From: Pegoplata infirma
Lineage: Eukaryota; Arthropoda; Insecta; Diptera; Anthomyiidae
DNA: 64,000 nt
Direction of reading: 5' to 3'
Assembly: GCA_963921195.1 (NCBI GenBank)
Contig: OY992537.1
Location: 60,908,313 to 60,972,312, forward strand
This document shows positions 44,901 through 54,215 of this stretch, piece by piece; position 1 is the first letter of the stretch; each line of letters opens with the position of its first letter. The notes beneath the pieces are model-generated. The model saw nothing but the letters and a program-made list of their open reading frames with translations. It made no database searches and was not told where the DNA came from. The translations under genes were made by a program, and so were the position numbers.

Positions 44901-47900
44901 TTTTCTATAGAAAATTGTATAATTATCGATATATCGATAATTTAAAATTTTCTATAGAAAATTGTATAATTATCGATATATCGATAATTTAAAATTTTCT
45001 ATAGAAAATTGTATAATTATCGATATATCGATAATTTAAAATTTTCTATAGAAAATTGTATAATTATCGATATATCGATAATTTAAAATTTTCTATAGAA
45101 AATTGTATAATTATCGATATATTGATAATTTAAAATTTTCTATAGAAAATTGTATAATTATCGATATATCGATAATTTAAAATTTTCTATAGAAAATTGT
45201 ATAATTATCGATATATCGATAATTTAAAATTTTCTATTGAAAATTGTATAATTATCGATTTATCGATAATTTAAAATTTTCTATAGAAAATTGTATAATT
45301 ATCGATATATCGATAATTTAAAATTTTCTATAGAAAATTGTATAATTATCGATATATCGATAATTTAAAATTTTCTATAGAAAATTGTATAATTATCGAT
45401 ATATCGATAATTTAAAATTTTCTATAGAAAATTGTATAATTATCGATAATTTAAAATTTTCTATAGAAAATTGTATAATTATCGATATATCGATAATTTA
45501 AAATTTTCTATAGAAAATTGTATAATTATCGATATATCGATAATTTAAAATTTTCTATAGAAAATTGTATAATTATCGATATATCGATAATTTAAAATTT
45601 TCTACCCGAGTAAAAATTTTCTGGTCTAATCATATATAATTTGATACAATCTTATATGAGTTAATATGCTTCCGTATAAATTTATATAAAATTTTATCTA
45701 TCACTTTGATACGGTTGATCCACTTTATATGGTTAGATATTGCTCCATATATGATTAGATTCGTATTTTGGTTTTGCTCATCAAATTATATAAAAATAGA
45801 TATTATAAGATCAATTTGATCTAATTAGATTTGACAAAATTCAGGATCAAATTGTATCAATTTTTATATTTTTTGATCTAAAGTAATACAATTAGATATT
45901 ATTTGATACAACCATTTTACGGATCAAATTAGATCTATTTAGTAAAATTAGCATAATATTTTTACTAGGGTATAGAAAATTGTATAATTATCGATATATC
46001 GATAATTTAAAATTTTCTATAGAAAATTGTATAATTATCGATATATCGATAATTTAAAATTTTCTATAGAAAATTGTAAAATTATCGATATATCGATAAT
46101 TTAAAATTTTCTATAGAAAATTGTATAATTATCGATATATCGATAATTTAAAATTTTATATAGAAAATTGTATAATTATCGATATATCGATAATTTAAAA
46201 TTTTCTATAGAAAATTGTATAATTATCGATATATCGATAATTTAAAATTTTCTATAGAAAATTGTATAATTATCGATATATCGATAATTTAAAATTTTCT
46301 ATAGAAAATTGTATAATTATCGATATATCGATAATTTAAAATTTTCTATAGAAAATTGTATAATTATCGATATATCGATAATTTAAAATTTTCTATAGAA
46401 AATTGTATAATTATCGATATATCGATAATTTAAAATTTTCTATAGAAAATTGTATAATTATCGATATATCGATAATTTAAAATTTTCTATAGAAAATTGT
46501 ATAATTATCGATATATCGATAATTTAAAATTTTCTATAGAAAATTGTATAATTATCGATATATCGATAATTTAAAATTTTCTATAGAAAATTGTATAATT
46601 ATCGATATATCGATAATTTAAAATTTTCTATAGAAAATTGTATAATTATCGATATATCGATAATTTAAAATTTTCTATAGAAAATTGTATAATTATCGAT
46701 ATATCGATAATTTAAAATTGTCTATAGAAAATTGTATAATTATCGATATATCGATAATTTAAAATTTTCTATAGAAAATTGTATAATTATCGATATATCG
46801 ATAATTTAAAATTTTCTATAGAAAATTGTATAATTATCGATATATCGATAATTTAAAATTTTCTATAGAAAATTGTATAATTATCGATATATTGATAATT
46901 TAAAATTTTCTATAGAAAATTGTATAATTATCGATATATCGATAATTTAAAATTTTCTATAGAAAATTGTATAATTATCGATATATCGATAATTTAAAAT
47001 TTTCTATTGAAAATTGTATAATTATCGATTTATCGATAATTTAAAATTTTCTATAGAAAATTGTATAATTATCGATATATCGATAATTTAAAATTTTCTA
47101 TAGAAAATTGTATAATTATCGATATATCGATAATTTAAAATTTTCTATAGAAAATTGTATAATTATCGATATATCGATAATTTAAAATTTTCTATAGAAA
47201 ATTGTATAATTATCGATAATTTAAAATTTTCTATAGAAAATTGTATAATTATCGATATATCGATAATTTAAAATTTTCTATAGAAAATTGTATAATTATC
47301 GATATATCGATAATTTAAAATTTTCTATAGAAAATTGTATAATTATCGATATATCGATAATTTAAAATTTTCTACCCGAGTAAAAATTTTCTGGTCTAAT
47401 CATATATAATTTGATACAATCTTATATGAGTTAATATGCTTCCGTATAAATTTATATAAAATTTTATCTATCACTTTGATACGGTTGATCCACTTTATAT
47501 GGTTAGATATTGCTCCATATATGATTAGATTCGTATTTTGGTTTTGCTCATCAAATTATATAAAAATAGATATTATAAGATCAATTTGATCTAATTAGAT
47601 TTGACAAAATTCAGGATCAAATTGTATCAATTTTTATATTTTTTGATCTAAAGTAATACAATTAGATATTATTTGATACAACCATTTTACGGATCAAATT
47701 AGATCTATTTAGTAAAATTAGCATAATATTTTTACTAGGGTATAGAAAATTGTATAATTATCGATATATCGATAATTTAAAATTTTCTATAGAAAATTGT
47801 ATAATTATCGATATATCGATAATTTAAAATTTTCTATAGAAAATTGTATAATTATCGATATATCGATAATTTAAAATTTTCTATAGAAAATTGTAGTACC

Positions 47901-50900
47901 TTTTATAAAAAGTACCTTTTATAAAAAGTACCTTTTATAAAAAGTACCTTTTATAAAAAGTACCTTTTATAAAAAGTACCTTTTATAAAAAGTACCTTTT
48001 ATAAAAAGTACCTTTTATAAAAAGTACCTTTTATAAAAAGTACCTTTTATAAAAAGTACCTTTTATAAACTGTACCTATTATAAAAAGTACCTTTTATTA
48101 AATATACCTTTTATAAGAAGTGCCTTTTGTGAAAAGTACCATTTATAAAAAGTACCTTTTATAAAAGATACCTTTTATAAAAAAGACCTTCTATAAAAAC
48201 TACCTTTTATAAAAAGTACCTTTTATAAAAAGTACCTTTTGTAAAAAGTACCTTTTATAAAAAGTACCTTTTATAAATAGTATCTTTTATAAAAAGTACC
48301 TTTTATAAAAAGTACCTTTTATAAAAAGTACCTTTTATAAAATGTAATTTTTATAAAAAGCACCTTTTATAAAAAGCACCTTTGATAAAAAGTAACTTTT
48401 ATAAAAAGTAACTTTTATAAAAAGTACCTTTTATAAAAGGTACCTTTTATAAAAAGGACCTTTATAAAAGGTACCTTTTATAAAGGTCCTTTTATAAAAA
48501 GTACCTTTTATAAAAAGTACCTTTTATAAAAAGTACCTTTTATAAAAAGTACCTTTTATAAAAAGTACCTTTAATAAAAAGTACCGTTAATATAAGGCCC
48601 CTTTATTAAAAATACCTAAAAGTACCTTTAATTAAAAGTACCTTTTATTAATAGAACCTTTCATAAAAAGTACCTTTTGTTTAAGTATACTTTGTTTACT
48701 TTTAATATTTGCTGAAACAATGATCCTAGAAAATAGAAATATGGAATGTAGGATTTTTCGGTCAAGAAAAAAACTTTCTGGAAGAGGTACTTTTTGGAAA
48801 TTCCGTTTCTAACGGCGGACAGAAAGTGTACTTTTAGTACTTTCTGTTCCTATAATAATGACCGTAGAAGCTTTAATTTTGGCCTTCGGTGAAAAAACAT
48901 TCTGCTAAAGTATTTTTAAAAAACTCCGTTTCTAGAGGTGTAAAAAAGTGTTTTCTGATACTTTTTATATTTCATAAGTAATGATCCTTGGCACTGAAAT
49001 TTTAATGCTGGAAAAAGTTATTTTGAGAAATTCTGTTTCTAAGGGTCGCGACCGATTGTAAAGGGGATAAAAAAGTGCAAATTTGGTTATTCTTATATTT
49101 CTTGAAATAAGGGTTCAGAAACTTGATATTTTATGTAGGATCACCTAGCACAAAAAAATACTGTTTCTGGAAAATAAATTGCTTTTCAAACTTACTTTCT
49201 TAACTGGACATTTAAATGGTAAATTACCACTCCTTCTCAATTCTGTGAATAACTGTGATATTATTATTGTATTTTGCACGCCTTTGCTTAAAACAGCACA
49301 TCCATTTAATGTCATATCAATTAAACGTAGCGAAGTGTTTCGTGACTTTTGGTTTAGATCGATAAATAAGTGTCCATTAATTTCATTAGACAAAATGCTA
49401 TCACACATTGCACGTAGAGAAAGAACATAGTGATTAGTAGCTAATTTGTGTAACTCACAATCAAATCGCACCAGTGGTTTTGCAAAAATAGTGCAAATGT
49501 GCTCATACAATTCTAAATTAAATGATTTTTTATGAGACTGAAATTAAAAGAAAAATATTGTTAATTAATTGAATATCTGAGTAAAGGCCACAATTTAATT
49601 GTACAAACAACATGTAGGACAAGGGGCCGCTGTAAGTTAGTTGGTAATTAGCCTTTTAGCGTTGAAGTTGTAGGTTCGATTCTCATCACATTATTTTTTA
49701 AAAAATCCGAGATACTATTTTTATACCCTCCACTCTAGAGATAGAGGGTATATATAAGTTTGTCATTCCGCTTGTAATACCTCGAAATATTGGTCTAGGA
49801 CCCCATAAAGTGTATGGGATCCGCGATCGATTTTAAAACGATCTAGCGATGTCAGTCCGTCCGTCTGTCTGTCTGTTGAAAACACGCTAACTTTTGAAAG
49901 AGGCTCCTGAAGTATGGTATATATATTGGGTATTTACCTGGTCAGGTTGGTATTGCAATCAAGCGAAATCGGTCAAGTGGTTCCAAAGTAATAAGCAAAA
50001 GACTGAATTTCGGCAAGGGTTTTTCGTGAATTTACGAGATAAAAACACGCTAACTTTTCGAACGCTATTCTGAGGATGCTGAAGCTTGGCACATATATTT
50101 TTCGTTCTCCTGAGCTAGTTCGTATTGAATTTTACCCAAATAGCAAAACCGTGAATATCAGATTAGTTTCACCTTAAATTCACTGGTTGAAAACCCGTTA
50201 AACATGTTTTAAAAACATTGGTAAGTTGCAAAAATATTTTACAAAGTATTTTTGTCACTTAAAAATATTTTTACACTAAAAAAAATACACACGAAAAAAA
50301 TATTATACTCAAAAAAAAATTTCACACTCAAAAAAAAAATTTGTAAATTATTTTTTTTTTTCAAACATTAAAAAGTTTAAAAAAAAGTTTTTTTTTTTCA
50401 AACATTAAAAAGTTTAAAAAAAAGTTTTTTTAGCCAAAATAAAGTATTTCTGATCAAAAATGTTAGCATTTTCACGTTAGAAAATTTATTATCACGTAAA
50501 AAGGGCATTTTGGAGGGTATTCATAGATTCGGCCAAGTCGAATTTAACTTTTCTACTTGTTATGATTTTTATACCCTCCGCTCTAGTGATAGAGGGTATA
50601 TATAAGTTTGTCATTCCGTTTGTAATACATCGAAATATTGGTCTAGGACCCCATAAAGTATATATATTCATGATCCTCGATCGATTTTAAGTCGATCTAG
50701 CGACGTCCGTCCGTCCGTCTGTCTGTCCGTTGAAAACACGCTAACTTTTGAAAGACTTTACAGAGGCTGCTGAAGTTTGACATATATGTTGGTCATTTAC
50801 CGGGTCAGGTTGGTATTGCAATCCAGCCAAATCGGTCCAGTGGTTCAAAAGTTATGAGCAAAAGAGTAAATTTCGGGAAGGGTTTTTCGCGAATTTATGA

Positions 50901-51702
50901 GATAAAAAACACGATAACTTTCGAAAGATTAAAGTGAGACTTGGCATGAAGCTTGGCATGTATCTTTGCCGCTCCCCAAGTATGTTTGGTATTCAATTCC
51001 AGCTCAATTGGTTTAGTGGTTCAAAAGTTATAAGCAAAACCCTGAGTTTCAGATTCGTTTCATCTTAAATGCCACATGTTAAACAAGTTTGAAAAGCATT
51101 GGTGGTGACTTAACAAACTTGTTGAGTTTTAAAGCAATGATTTTAAAACTTGTTTAGTTTTAAAAGCATTGGTAACTTAAAAATTACACTCGAAAAAAAT
51201 TTTACACTCAAAAAAAAATTTACACTCATAAAAAAATTAGTTTTTTTTTTACAAAAATGACAATATTTTGTGTACATACGTACGTGCATTCACTCAGAAA
51301 TATTTTTACAGTAAAAAAAAAACATTACACTCGAAAAAAGCTTAGAAAATTTTCGAAACTTAGCAAATTTTTCAAAATTTTTTTTCTCTTTTTAAAAATC
51401 GAAAATTTTCTAAAAAAAATTTAAGGATTTTTCAAAATTTCTTATTTTTATTTTTTGATGAAATTTTTTAAAAAATTTTGAAATTTTTTTCAAGACTTGG
51501 TAAAAAATTTGGTTTTGTCCTATTGTGTCCGGTCACGTGATAAGTTTTTTGAGATAGTTTATTTATAACTACAAGTCTCATCTGTCGCGTGATAGCCATT
51601 TTAGGGATATGTGCCGTTTTCACCAGTCACGGAATATTAACTTACGCAACATGTTGTCAAAAACACCAATATTAGCAAAATCTTTTCTATTTTATACGAC
51701 AT
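41820..51702 (-). CDS. DUF1091/DM8-like secreted protein gene, three exons
   Basis: The coding parts are 51646-51702, 49196-49537 and 41820-41999, giving 192 residues. The start ATG has an A-rich leader (TTAAAAATG). Residues 1-19 (MSYKIEKILLILVFLTTCC) form a signal peptide. The mature part shows the DUF1091 layout: an early Cys pair (HIC, FDC), a central DMTLNGCAVL block (family: V-D-x-C-x-F-L), FKCPVKK (family: CP-x-K), then FPPFLPITNFTYGLNFY near the C-terminus. N-glycosylation motifs NTS, NFS and NFT fit a secreted protein. Both introns are phase 0 with GTAAGT donors and pyrimidine-rich acceptors. Family members are dipteran secreted proteins of unknown biochemistry. Introns of 2.1 and 7.2 kb packed with repeats are unusual. 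Family assignment is by eye; transcription is unproven. Confidence 0.8.
42003..42132. other. Intron-2 sequence next to exon 3, no feature
   Basis: A+T-rich, unique-looking, apart from the pyrimidine tract of the acceptor. Confidence 0.5.
42133..42727 (-). mobile_element. Dispersed repeat C, inverted copy 3
   Basis: On the minus strand it runs from TATACCCTCCAACCACAGTA, through CCGTCCGTCTGTCGG, to GGCTTCGGCGGGG-like and CACTCTTACTTG ends. Lies 130 bases from exon 3. Confidence 0.85.
42744..42818 (-). other. tRNA-like module
   Basis: The minus strand reads ATTGGTGGCTTAATTAGCAA (A-box-like), then GGCCGTGGGTTCAAGTAAG (B-box-like), about 70 bases overall. Not a complete cloverleaf by eye. Confidence 0.5.
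42895..43005. repeat. AATCCCGGGATT palindrome cluster, left end of the hAT-like element
   Basis: Six or more ATCCCGGGATT or TTCGGGATT motifs in 110 bases, mirrored at 43880-43975. Probably transposase-binding repeats. Confidence 0.75.
43077..43153 (+). other. tRNA-like module in the hAT-like element
   Basis: GGGCTACTGTGGGTTAGTTG gives a D-arm/A box, GTGGGTTTGATTCCCACG a perfect T-arm stem and B box. The T-stem (GTGGG/CCCAC) pairs fully. Acceptor stem not complementary. Confidence 0.6.
43676..43748 (+). other. tRNA-like module in the hAT-like element, second
   Basis: GTGACTGTGGCTTAATGGTT resembles a D-arm, GCCTGGGTAGAGTCCTCAGC a weak T-arm. Lower quality than 43077-43153. Confidence 0.4.
43991..44200. 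repeat. Single ~147-bp repeat unit
   Basis: CCTCCCGGAATATAGATCCA, AAGGGGATAAAAAGGGTAAA and TTTTGGTACCTTTTACATTT match the units at 1-725. Confidence 0.8.
44201..44293. repeat. 16-bp satellite, short array
   Basis: About six GTACCTTTTATAAAAA copies after the 147-bp unit, cut by the element at 44294. Confidence 0.85.
44294..44881. mobile_element. CCCGAGTAAAAA element, 588 bp, at a satellite junction
   Basis: Complete ends, interior like 7822-8508. Flanks are TT (16-bp satellite) and AA (47-bp satellite), so there is no target duplication and the two sides belong to different satellites. Confidence 0.8.
45605..45970. mobile_element. CCCGAGTAAAAA-family MITE in the 47-bp satellite, copy a
   Basis: CCCGAGTAAAAATTTT and TTTTTACTAGGG ends, flanked by TA within what would be TTTTCTATAGAAAA. 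366 bases. Confidence 0.9.
47375..47740. mobile_element. CCCGAGTAAAAA-family MITE in the 47-bp satellite, copy b
   Basis: Appears identical to copy a at the same position in the unit, exactly 1770 bases away, so it arose by duplication of the array, not a second insertion. Confidence 0.9.
47895..48690. repeat. 16-bp satellite, long array
   Basis: About 50 GTACCTTTTATAAAAA copies. The 47-bp satellite stops at GAAAATTGTA and continues directly as GTACC. Copies are regular at the left and decay to the right. Confidence 0.95.
48691..49195. repeat. Diverged ~147-bp repeats next to exon 2
   Basis: About three decayed units with TTTGGTACTTT, GATCCTAGAAAxTxGAAATxTGGAATGTAGGAT and CTCCGTTTCTAxAGG blocks. 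They end within about 50 bases of the exon 2 donor. Confidence 0.6.
49196..49537 (-). CDS. DUF1091-like gene exon 2
   Basis: 114 codons between acceptor TTTTCTTTTAATTTCAG and donor AAA|GTAAGTTTG. Starts SHKKSFNLELYEHIC and ends FKCPVKK. Reading past the donor gives only 16 meaningless codons to a stop, supporting the splice. The frame is free of stops and lies in non-repetitive sequence. Confidence 0.8.
49622..49692 (+). other. tRNA-like module in intron 1
   Basis: GGGGCCGCTGTAAGTTAGTT (A-box-like) and GTTGTAGGTTCGATTCTCAT (B box GGTTCGATTC) 50 bases apart. Similar to the module at 43077-43153. Confidence 0.55.
49721..50562 (+). mobile_element. Dispersed repeat A, complete copy 3
   Basis: TATACCCTCCACTCTAGAGA to GGAGGGTATTCATAGATTCG…CTTTTCTACTTG. 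A full ~840-base example, with ACACGCTAACTTTTGAAAG, CAGGTTGGTATTGCAATC and tracts of TTTTACACTCAAAAAAA. Confidence 0.9.
50568..51300 (+). mobile_element. Dispersed repeat A, copy 4 lacking its 3' end
   Basis: Starts TATACCCTCCGCTCTAGTGA directly after copy 3, same orientation. The homology fades in ACACTCAAAAAAAA tracts near 51240, without the GGAGGGTATTCATAG end. Confidence 0.85.
51301..51645. other. Intron-1 sequence before exon 1, no feature
   Basis: A+T-rich to 51500, then unique sequence with GTCACGTGATAAG at about 51532. Confidence 0.45.
51646..51702 (-). CDS. DUF1091-like gene exon 1 (signal peptide)
   Basis: 19 codons from ATG to TGC, then donor GTAAGTTAAT. Basic residues then a hydrophobic core (ILLILVFL) and Cys-Cys mark a signal peptide. 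Ends in phase 0, as exon 2 requires. Confidence 0.75.
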
Positions 51703-51901
51703 TTTTAACTTAAATCCGAATATCAACTACAACTTTTTTTTTTTGTCACAAAAAACTATGGTTGACTATAATAAGAATCTCATTAAAAGTGATTGGAATT
51801 TTGGACTACTTTAATTTTAAATGTGTTTCAGTCAATTACACTGGTGCACAGTGGGACGGGAGGAAAATATTATGGGAATAAATAAAATTTTTTTACATGT
51901 G
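51703..51901 (-). promoter_or_regulatory. Presumed 5' flank of the DUF1091-like gene
   Basis: Only about 200 bases separate the start codon from the foldback at 51902. No TATA box stands out. A promoter here is inference from position. Confidence 0.25.
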
Positions 51902-52322
51902 TGAGAAGCAATAAATTTTTAAGCTCGATTTCTTAATTGTTTAATTTAGAAAATAAAATATTTGAGCTCGAATAAAATAATAAATTAAAAAAAACACTTG
52001 TTTTTAATTTATTTAAAAAATCTGCCAATGTTTCGCAATTTTTTGAATTGCATCTTCCGGGCCAGCTCAAATTTTTATATAAAGCACATAAAAATTCTTA
52101 TAGTAATGTAGTGTTCACTACCACCGTTTTTGTACTCACTGACGGTGGTAGTGAACACTACCTTACTATAAGAGTTTTATGTGTGTTTTTTTTTTTAACA
52201 AATTTAAACTGTCCCTGAAGATGAAATTCAAAGAATTGAGAAATATCGGAAGATTTTTTGAAATAAAAAAAAAACATTTAAATAACTAAGACCTCGAGCT
52301 TAAAAATTAATTGCTTATAACA
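51902..52322. mobile_element. Foldback element with inner hairpin
   Basis: Outer arms: AGCAATAAATTTTTAAGCTC on the left against GAGCTTAAAAATTAATTGCT on the right. Inner hairpin at 52085-52190: CACATAAAAATTCTTATAGT…GTGTTCACTACCACCG mirrored by CGGTGGTAGTGAACACTACC, about 42 paired bases. Related to 4610-4950 through CCCTGAAGATGAAATTC and CCTCGAGCT blocks. Confidence 0.75.
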
Positions 52323-52379
52323 TATATTAAAAGAAGGTCGACTAAAAACAATATTTATTTATTTTTTCAAATGTATAAA

Positions 52380-52503
52380 AAACTTAAAAAAAAATGCCTA
52401 CGCCAACAAAAGGGCCGTCCAACAAAGGACAATTTTTCAATCCCCTGGGTCCAAGTGCAGTATTTTATTTGCATAAAACTTTTTTATTTGTTTAACAAAA
52501 TTA
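52380..52503 (-). mobile_element. Repeat C fragment left of the GGCACA island
   Basis: CCCCTGGGTCCAAGTGCAGT and ATTTGTTTAACAAAATTACA match the inverted C copy at 42318-42385. Confidence 0.5.
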
Positions 52504-52740
52504 CAGGGCACATGTGCGCACATTTGGCACATAGCAAATCTGAAATGTGCCACGTGTGCCATGTGACATGTGCTGGCACACGGCACATTTCTGGGGTGTC
52601 ATGTGCCATACACATGGCACATTTGAAATGTGCAATGTGTTCTAGTATGACACATGTCACATCCGAAATGTGCCGTGTGCCATACAAAGGCACATGGCAC
52701 GTGTGCCTTGTGCCAGTTATTGGCACATTTCAGATGTTTT
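52504..52740. repeat. GGCACA/TGTGCC palindrome island
   Basis: About 20 GGCACA, GCACAT or TGTGCC motifs in 235 bases, many as GGCACATGTG or GCCACGTGTGCCA palindromes. Much more GC-rich than its surroundings. The 176-codon frame across it (52311-52841) is Cys/His-rich only because TGTGCCAT is translated. Confidence 0.75.
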
Positions 52741-53772
52741 TTTTTTCAATAATTGTTTTTAGAAATAAAGTACTTTTTCAGAAAAAATACTACTTTTATA
52801 GAAAAACAGGTGCTTTTTTAGAAAAAATGGTACTTTTTTAGAAAAAATAGTACTTTTTTAGAAAAGTTAGAACATTTTAAAAAAAATACTAATAATACTT
52901 TTTTAGAAAAAATAGTAATTTATAAAAAAATTACTTTTTTGGAAAAGTACTTTTTAGAAAAAAAAGTACTTTTTTGGAAAAGTACTTTTTAGAAAAAAAA
53001 GTACTTTTTTAGAAAAAATAGTACTTTTTAGAAAAAATTTTACTTTTTTAGAAAAAATAGTAATTTATAAAAAAAGTACTTTTTTTTAGAAAAAAAAGTA
53101 CTTTTTAGAAAAACAAGTACTTTTTAGAAAAAAAGTCCTTTTTTGGAAAAGTTAATACTTTTTTAGAAAAAACAGTACTTTTTTAGAAAAAATAATACTT
53201 TTTTAGAAAAAATAGTAATTTATAAAAAAGTACTTTTTTGGAAAAGTTAGTACTTTTTAAAAAAAAACGTACTTTTTAGGAAAAAATAGTACTTTTTTTA
53301 GAAAAAATAATAATTTTTTAGAAAAAATAATAATTTTTATAAAAAAAGTACTTTTTTTGGAAAAGTTAGTACTTTTTAAAAAAAAAAAAATCTTTTTAGA
53401 AAAAATAGTACTTTTTTTTAGAAAAAAAGTACTTTTTTAGAAAAAATAGTTCTTTTAGAAACTACTTTTTTCTAAAAAAATACTTTCTAGAAAAACAAGT
53501 ACTTTTTCGAAAAATAGTACTTTTTTAGTACTTTCTAAAAAAGTATATTTTTTTCTAAAAATGTACTTTTTTTCTAAAAAATTACTTTTTTTCTAAAAAA
53601 GTAAAATTTTTTCTAAAAAGTACTATTTTTTTTTTAAAGTACTATTTTTCAAAAAAGTACTTTTTTCTAAAAAGTACTTTTTTTTCTAAAAACTACTATT
53701 TAAAAAAAAAAAGTGTTTTTTTTTTCTAAAAAAGTAGTATTTTTTTCTGAAAAAGTATTATACTTTTTTTCA
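52741..53772. repeat. ~21-bp satellite GTACTTTTTTAGAAAAAATA, strand-switched
   Basis: Until about 53455 the units read ACTTTTTTAGAAAAA; from 53460 they read ACTTTTTTCTAAAAA, the reverse complement. The array is therefore one large inverted repeat. It splits the GGCACA island. Confidence 0.85.
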
Positions 53773-53836
53773 GTGTGCCCATGCTTTATACACACGACAC
53801 ATTAGTAAATGTGATGTGCAGCATATGTGTGTGCCA
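53773..53836. repeat. Right remnant of the GGCACA island
   Basis: TGTGCCCATGC, ACACGACACATT, GATGTGCAGCATATGTGTGT and GCC continue the motif beyond the satellite. Confidence 0.6.
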
Positions 53837-54215
53837 TTCCTTACCCTGGTTATTGATGCGGTAACTTTTTTCCCCTAATCCGATTTTGGGTACGAGTATT
53901 TCCAAACATAACCAACCTATAACCATAACGGTTTCTAGCTCTTTTAGTTTTATCTGAATCTTGCTTTACACAGACATGAAGTTTGGCACGGATATGTCTT
54001 TTGGTCATTGGCTGGTTAAGCTCAGAAATAGGCAAAATCGAAACAGGGGGAAAAAGGTTGCCCCTTAATAAACTTAACCAGCCTCTTAAGAAACGACATT
54101 TTTAATTTTTTTTTGTATATTTGTTAAGCAATTGGCATATTTGATGTCACAAGTAGTTCAATGTCATGCACTTGGAAAAATTCCATTTTTTTCAGGCCGC
54201 TCCCTTTTGTGGAAA
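53837..54215. repeat. Two repeat C fragments, head to head
   Basis: 53840-53960 reads as inverted repeat C (GTAACTTTTTTCCCCTAATC). From about 53960 the direct orientation begins (CATGAAGTTTGGCACGGATA, GGCAAAATCGAAACAGGGGG). Together they form an imperfect palindrome. Confidence 0.6.

Larger units (their letters stand above)
44882..47894. repeat. 47-bp double-palindrome satellite, ~48 units
   Basis: Each unit joins two perfect palindromes, ATTATCGATATATCGATAAT and AATTTTCTATAGAAAATT. Two identical CCCGAG-type MITEs interrupt it. A 12-base variant of the first palindrome (45434, 47211), ATTGATAAT (45121, 46891) and CTATTGAAAATT recur exactly 1770 bases apart, showing a higher-order duplication. 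Confidence 0.95.
42000..49195 (-). other. Intron 2 of the DUF1091-like gene (7.2 kb)
   Basis: GTAAGT donor at 49195, AG acceptor at 42000-42001. Contents, in plus-strand order: repeat C, a tRNA-like module, a hAT-like element, 147-bp and 16-bp repeats, CCCGAG-family elements, and the 47-bp and 16-bp satellites. Confidence 0.75.
49538..51645 (-). other. Intron 1 of the DUF1091-like gene (2.1 kb)
   Basis: GTAAGT donor at 51645, CAG acceptor at 49538. Holds two tandem A repeats and a tRNA-like module. Confidence 0.7.

Noticed and set aside
44882..47894. CRISPR-like array
   Set aside because: Units are contiguous with no unique spacers. This is a eukaryotic satellite.
49570..49612. Alternative first exon of the DUF1091-like gene just upstream of exon 2 (ATGTTGTTTGTACAA…)
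   Set aside because: It lacks a good donor and a hydrophobic core. The exon at 51646-51702 has a real signal peptide, a GTAAGT donor and the right phase.
52311..52841. 176-codon plus-strand frame, Cys- and His-rich, resembling a zinc-finger protein
   Set aside because: The Cys/His pattern comes from translating TGTGCCAT-type palindromes; no finger spacing, and the ends run into satellite.
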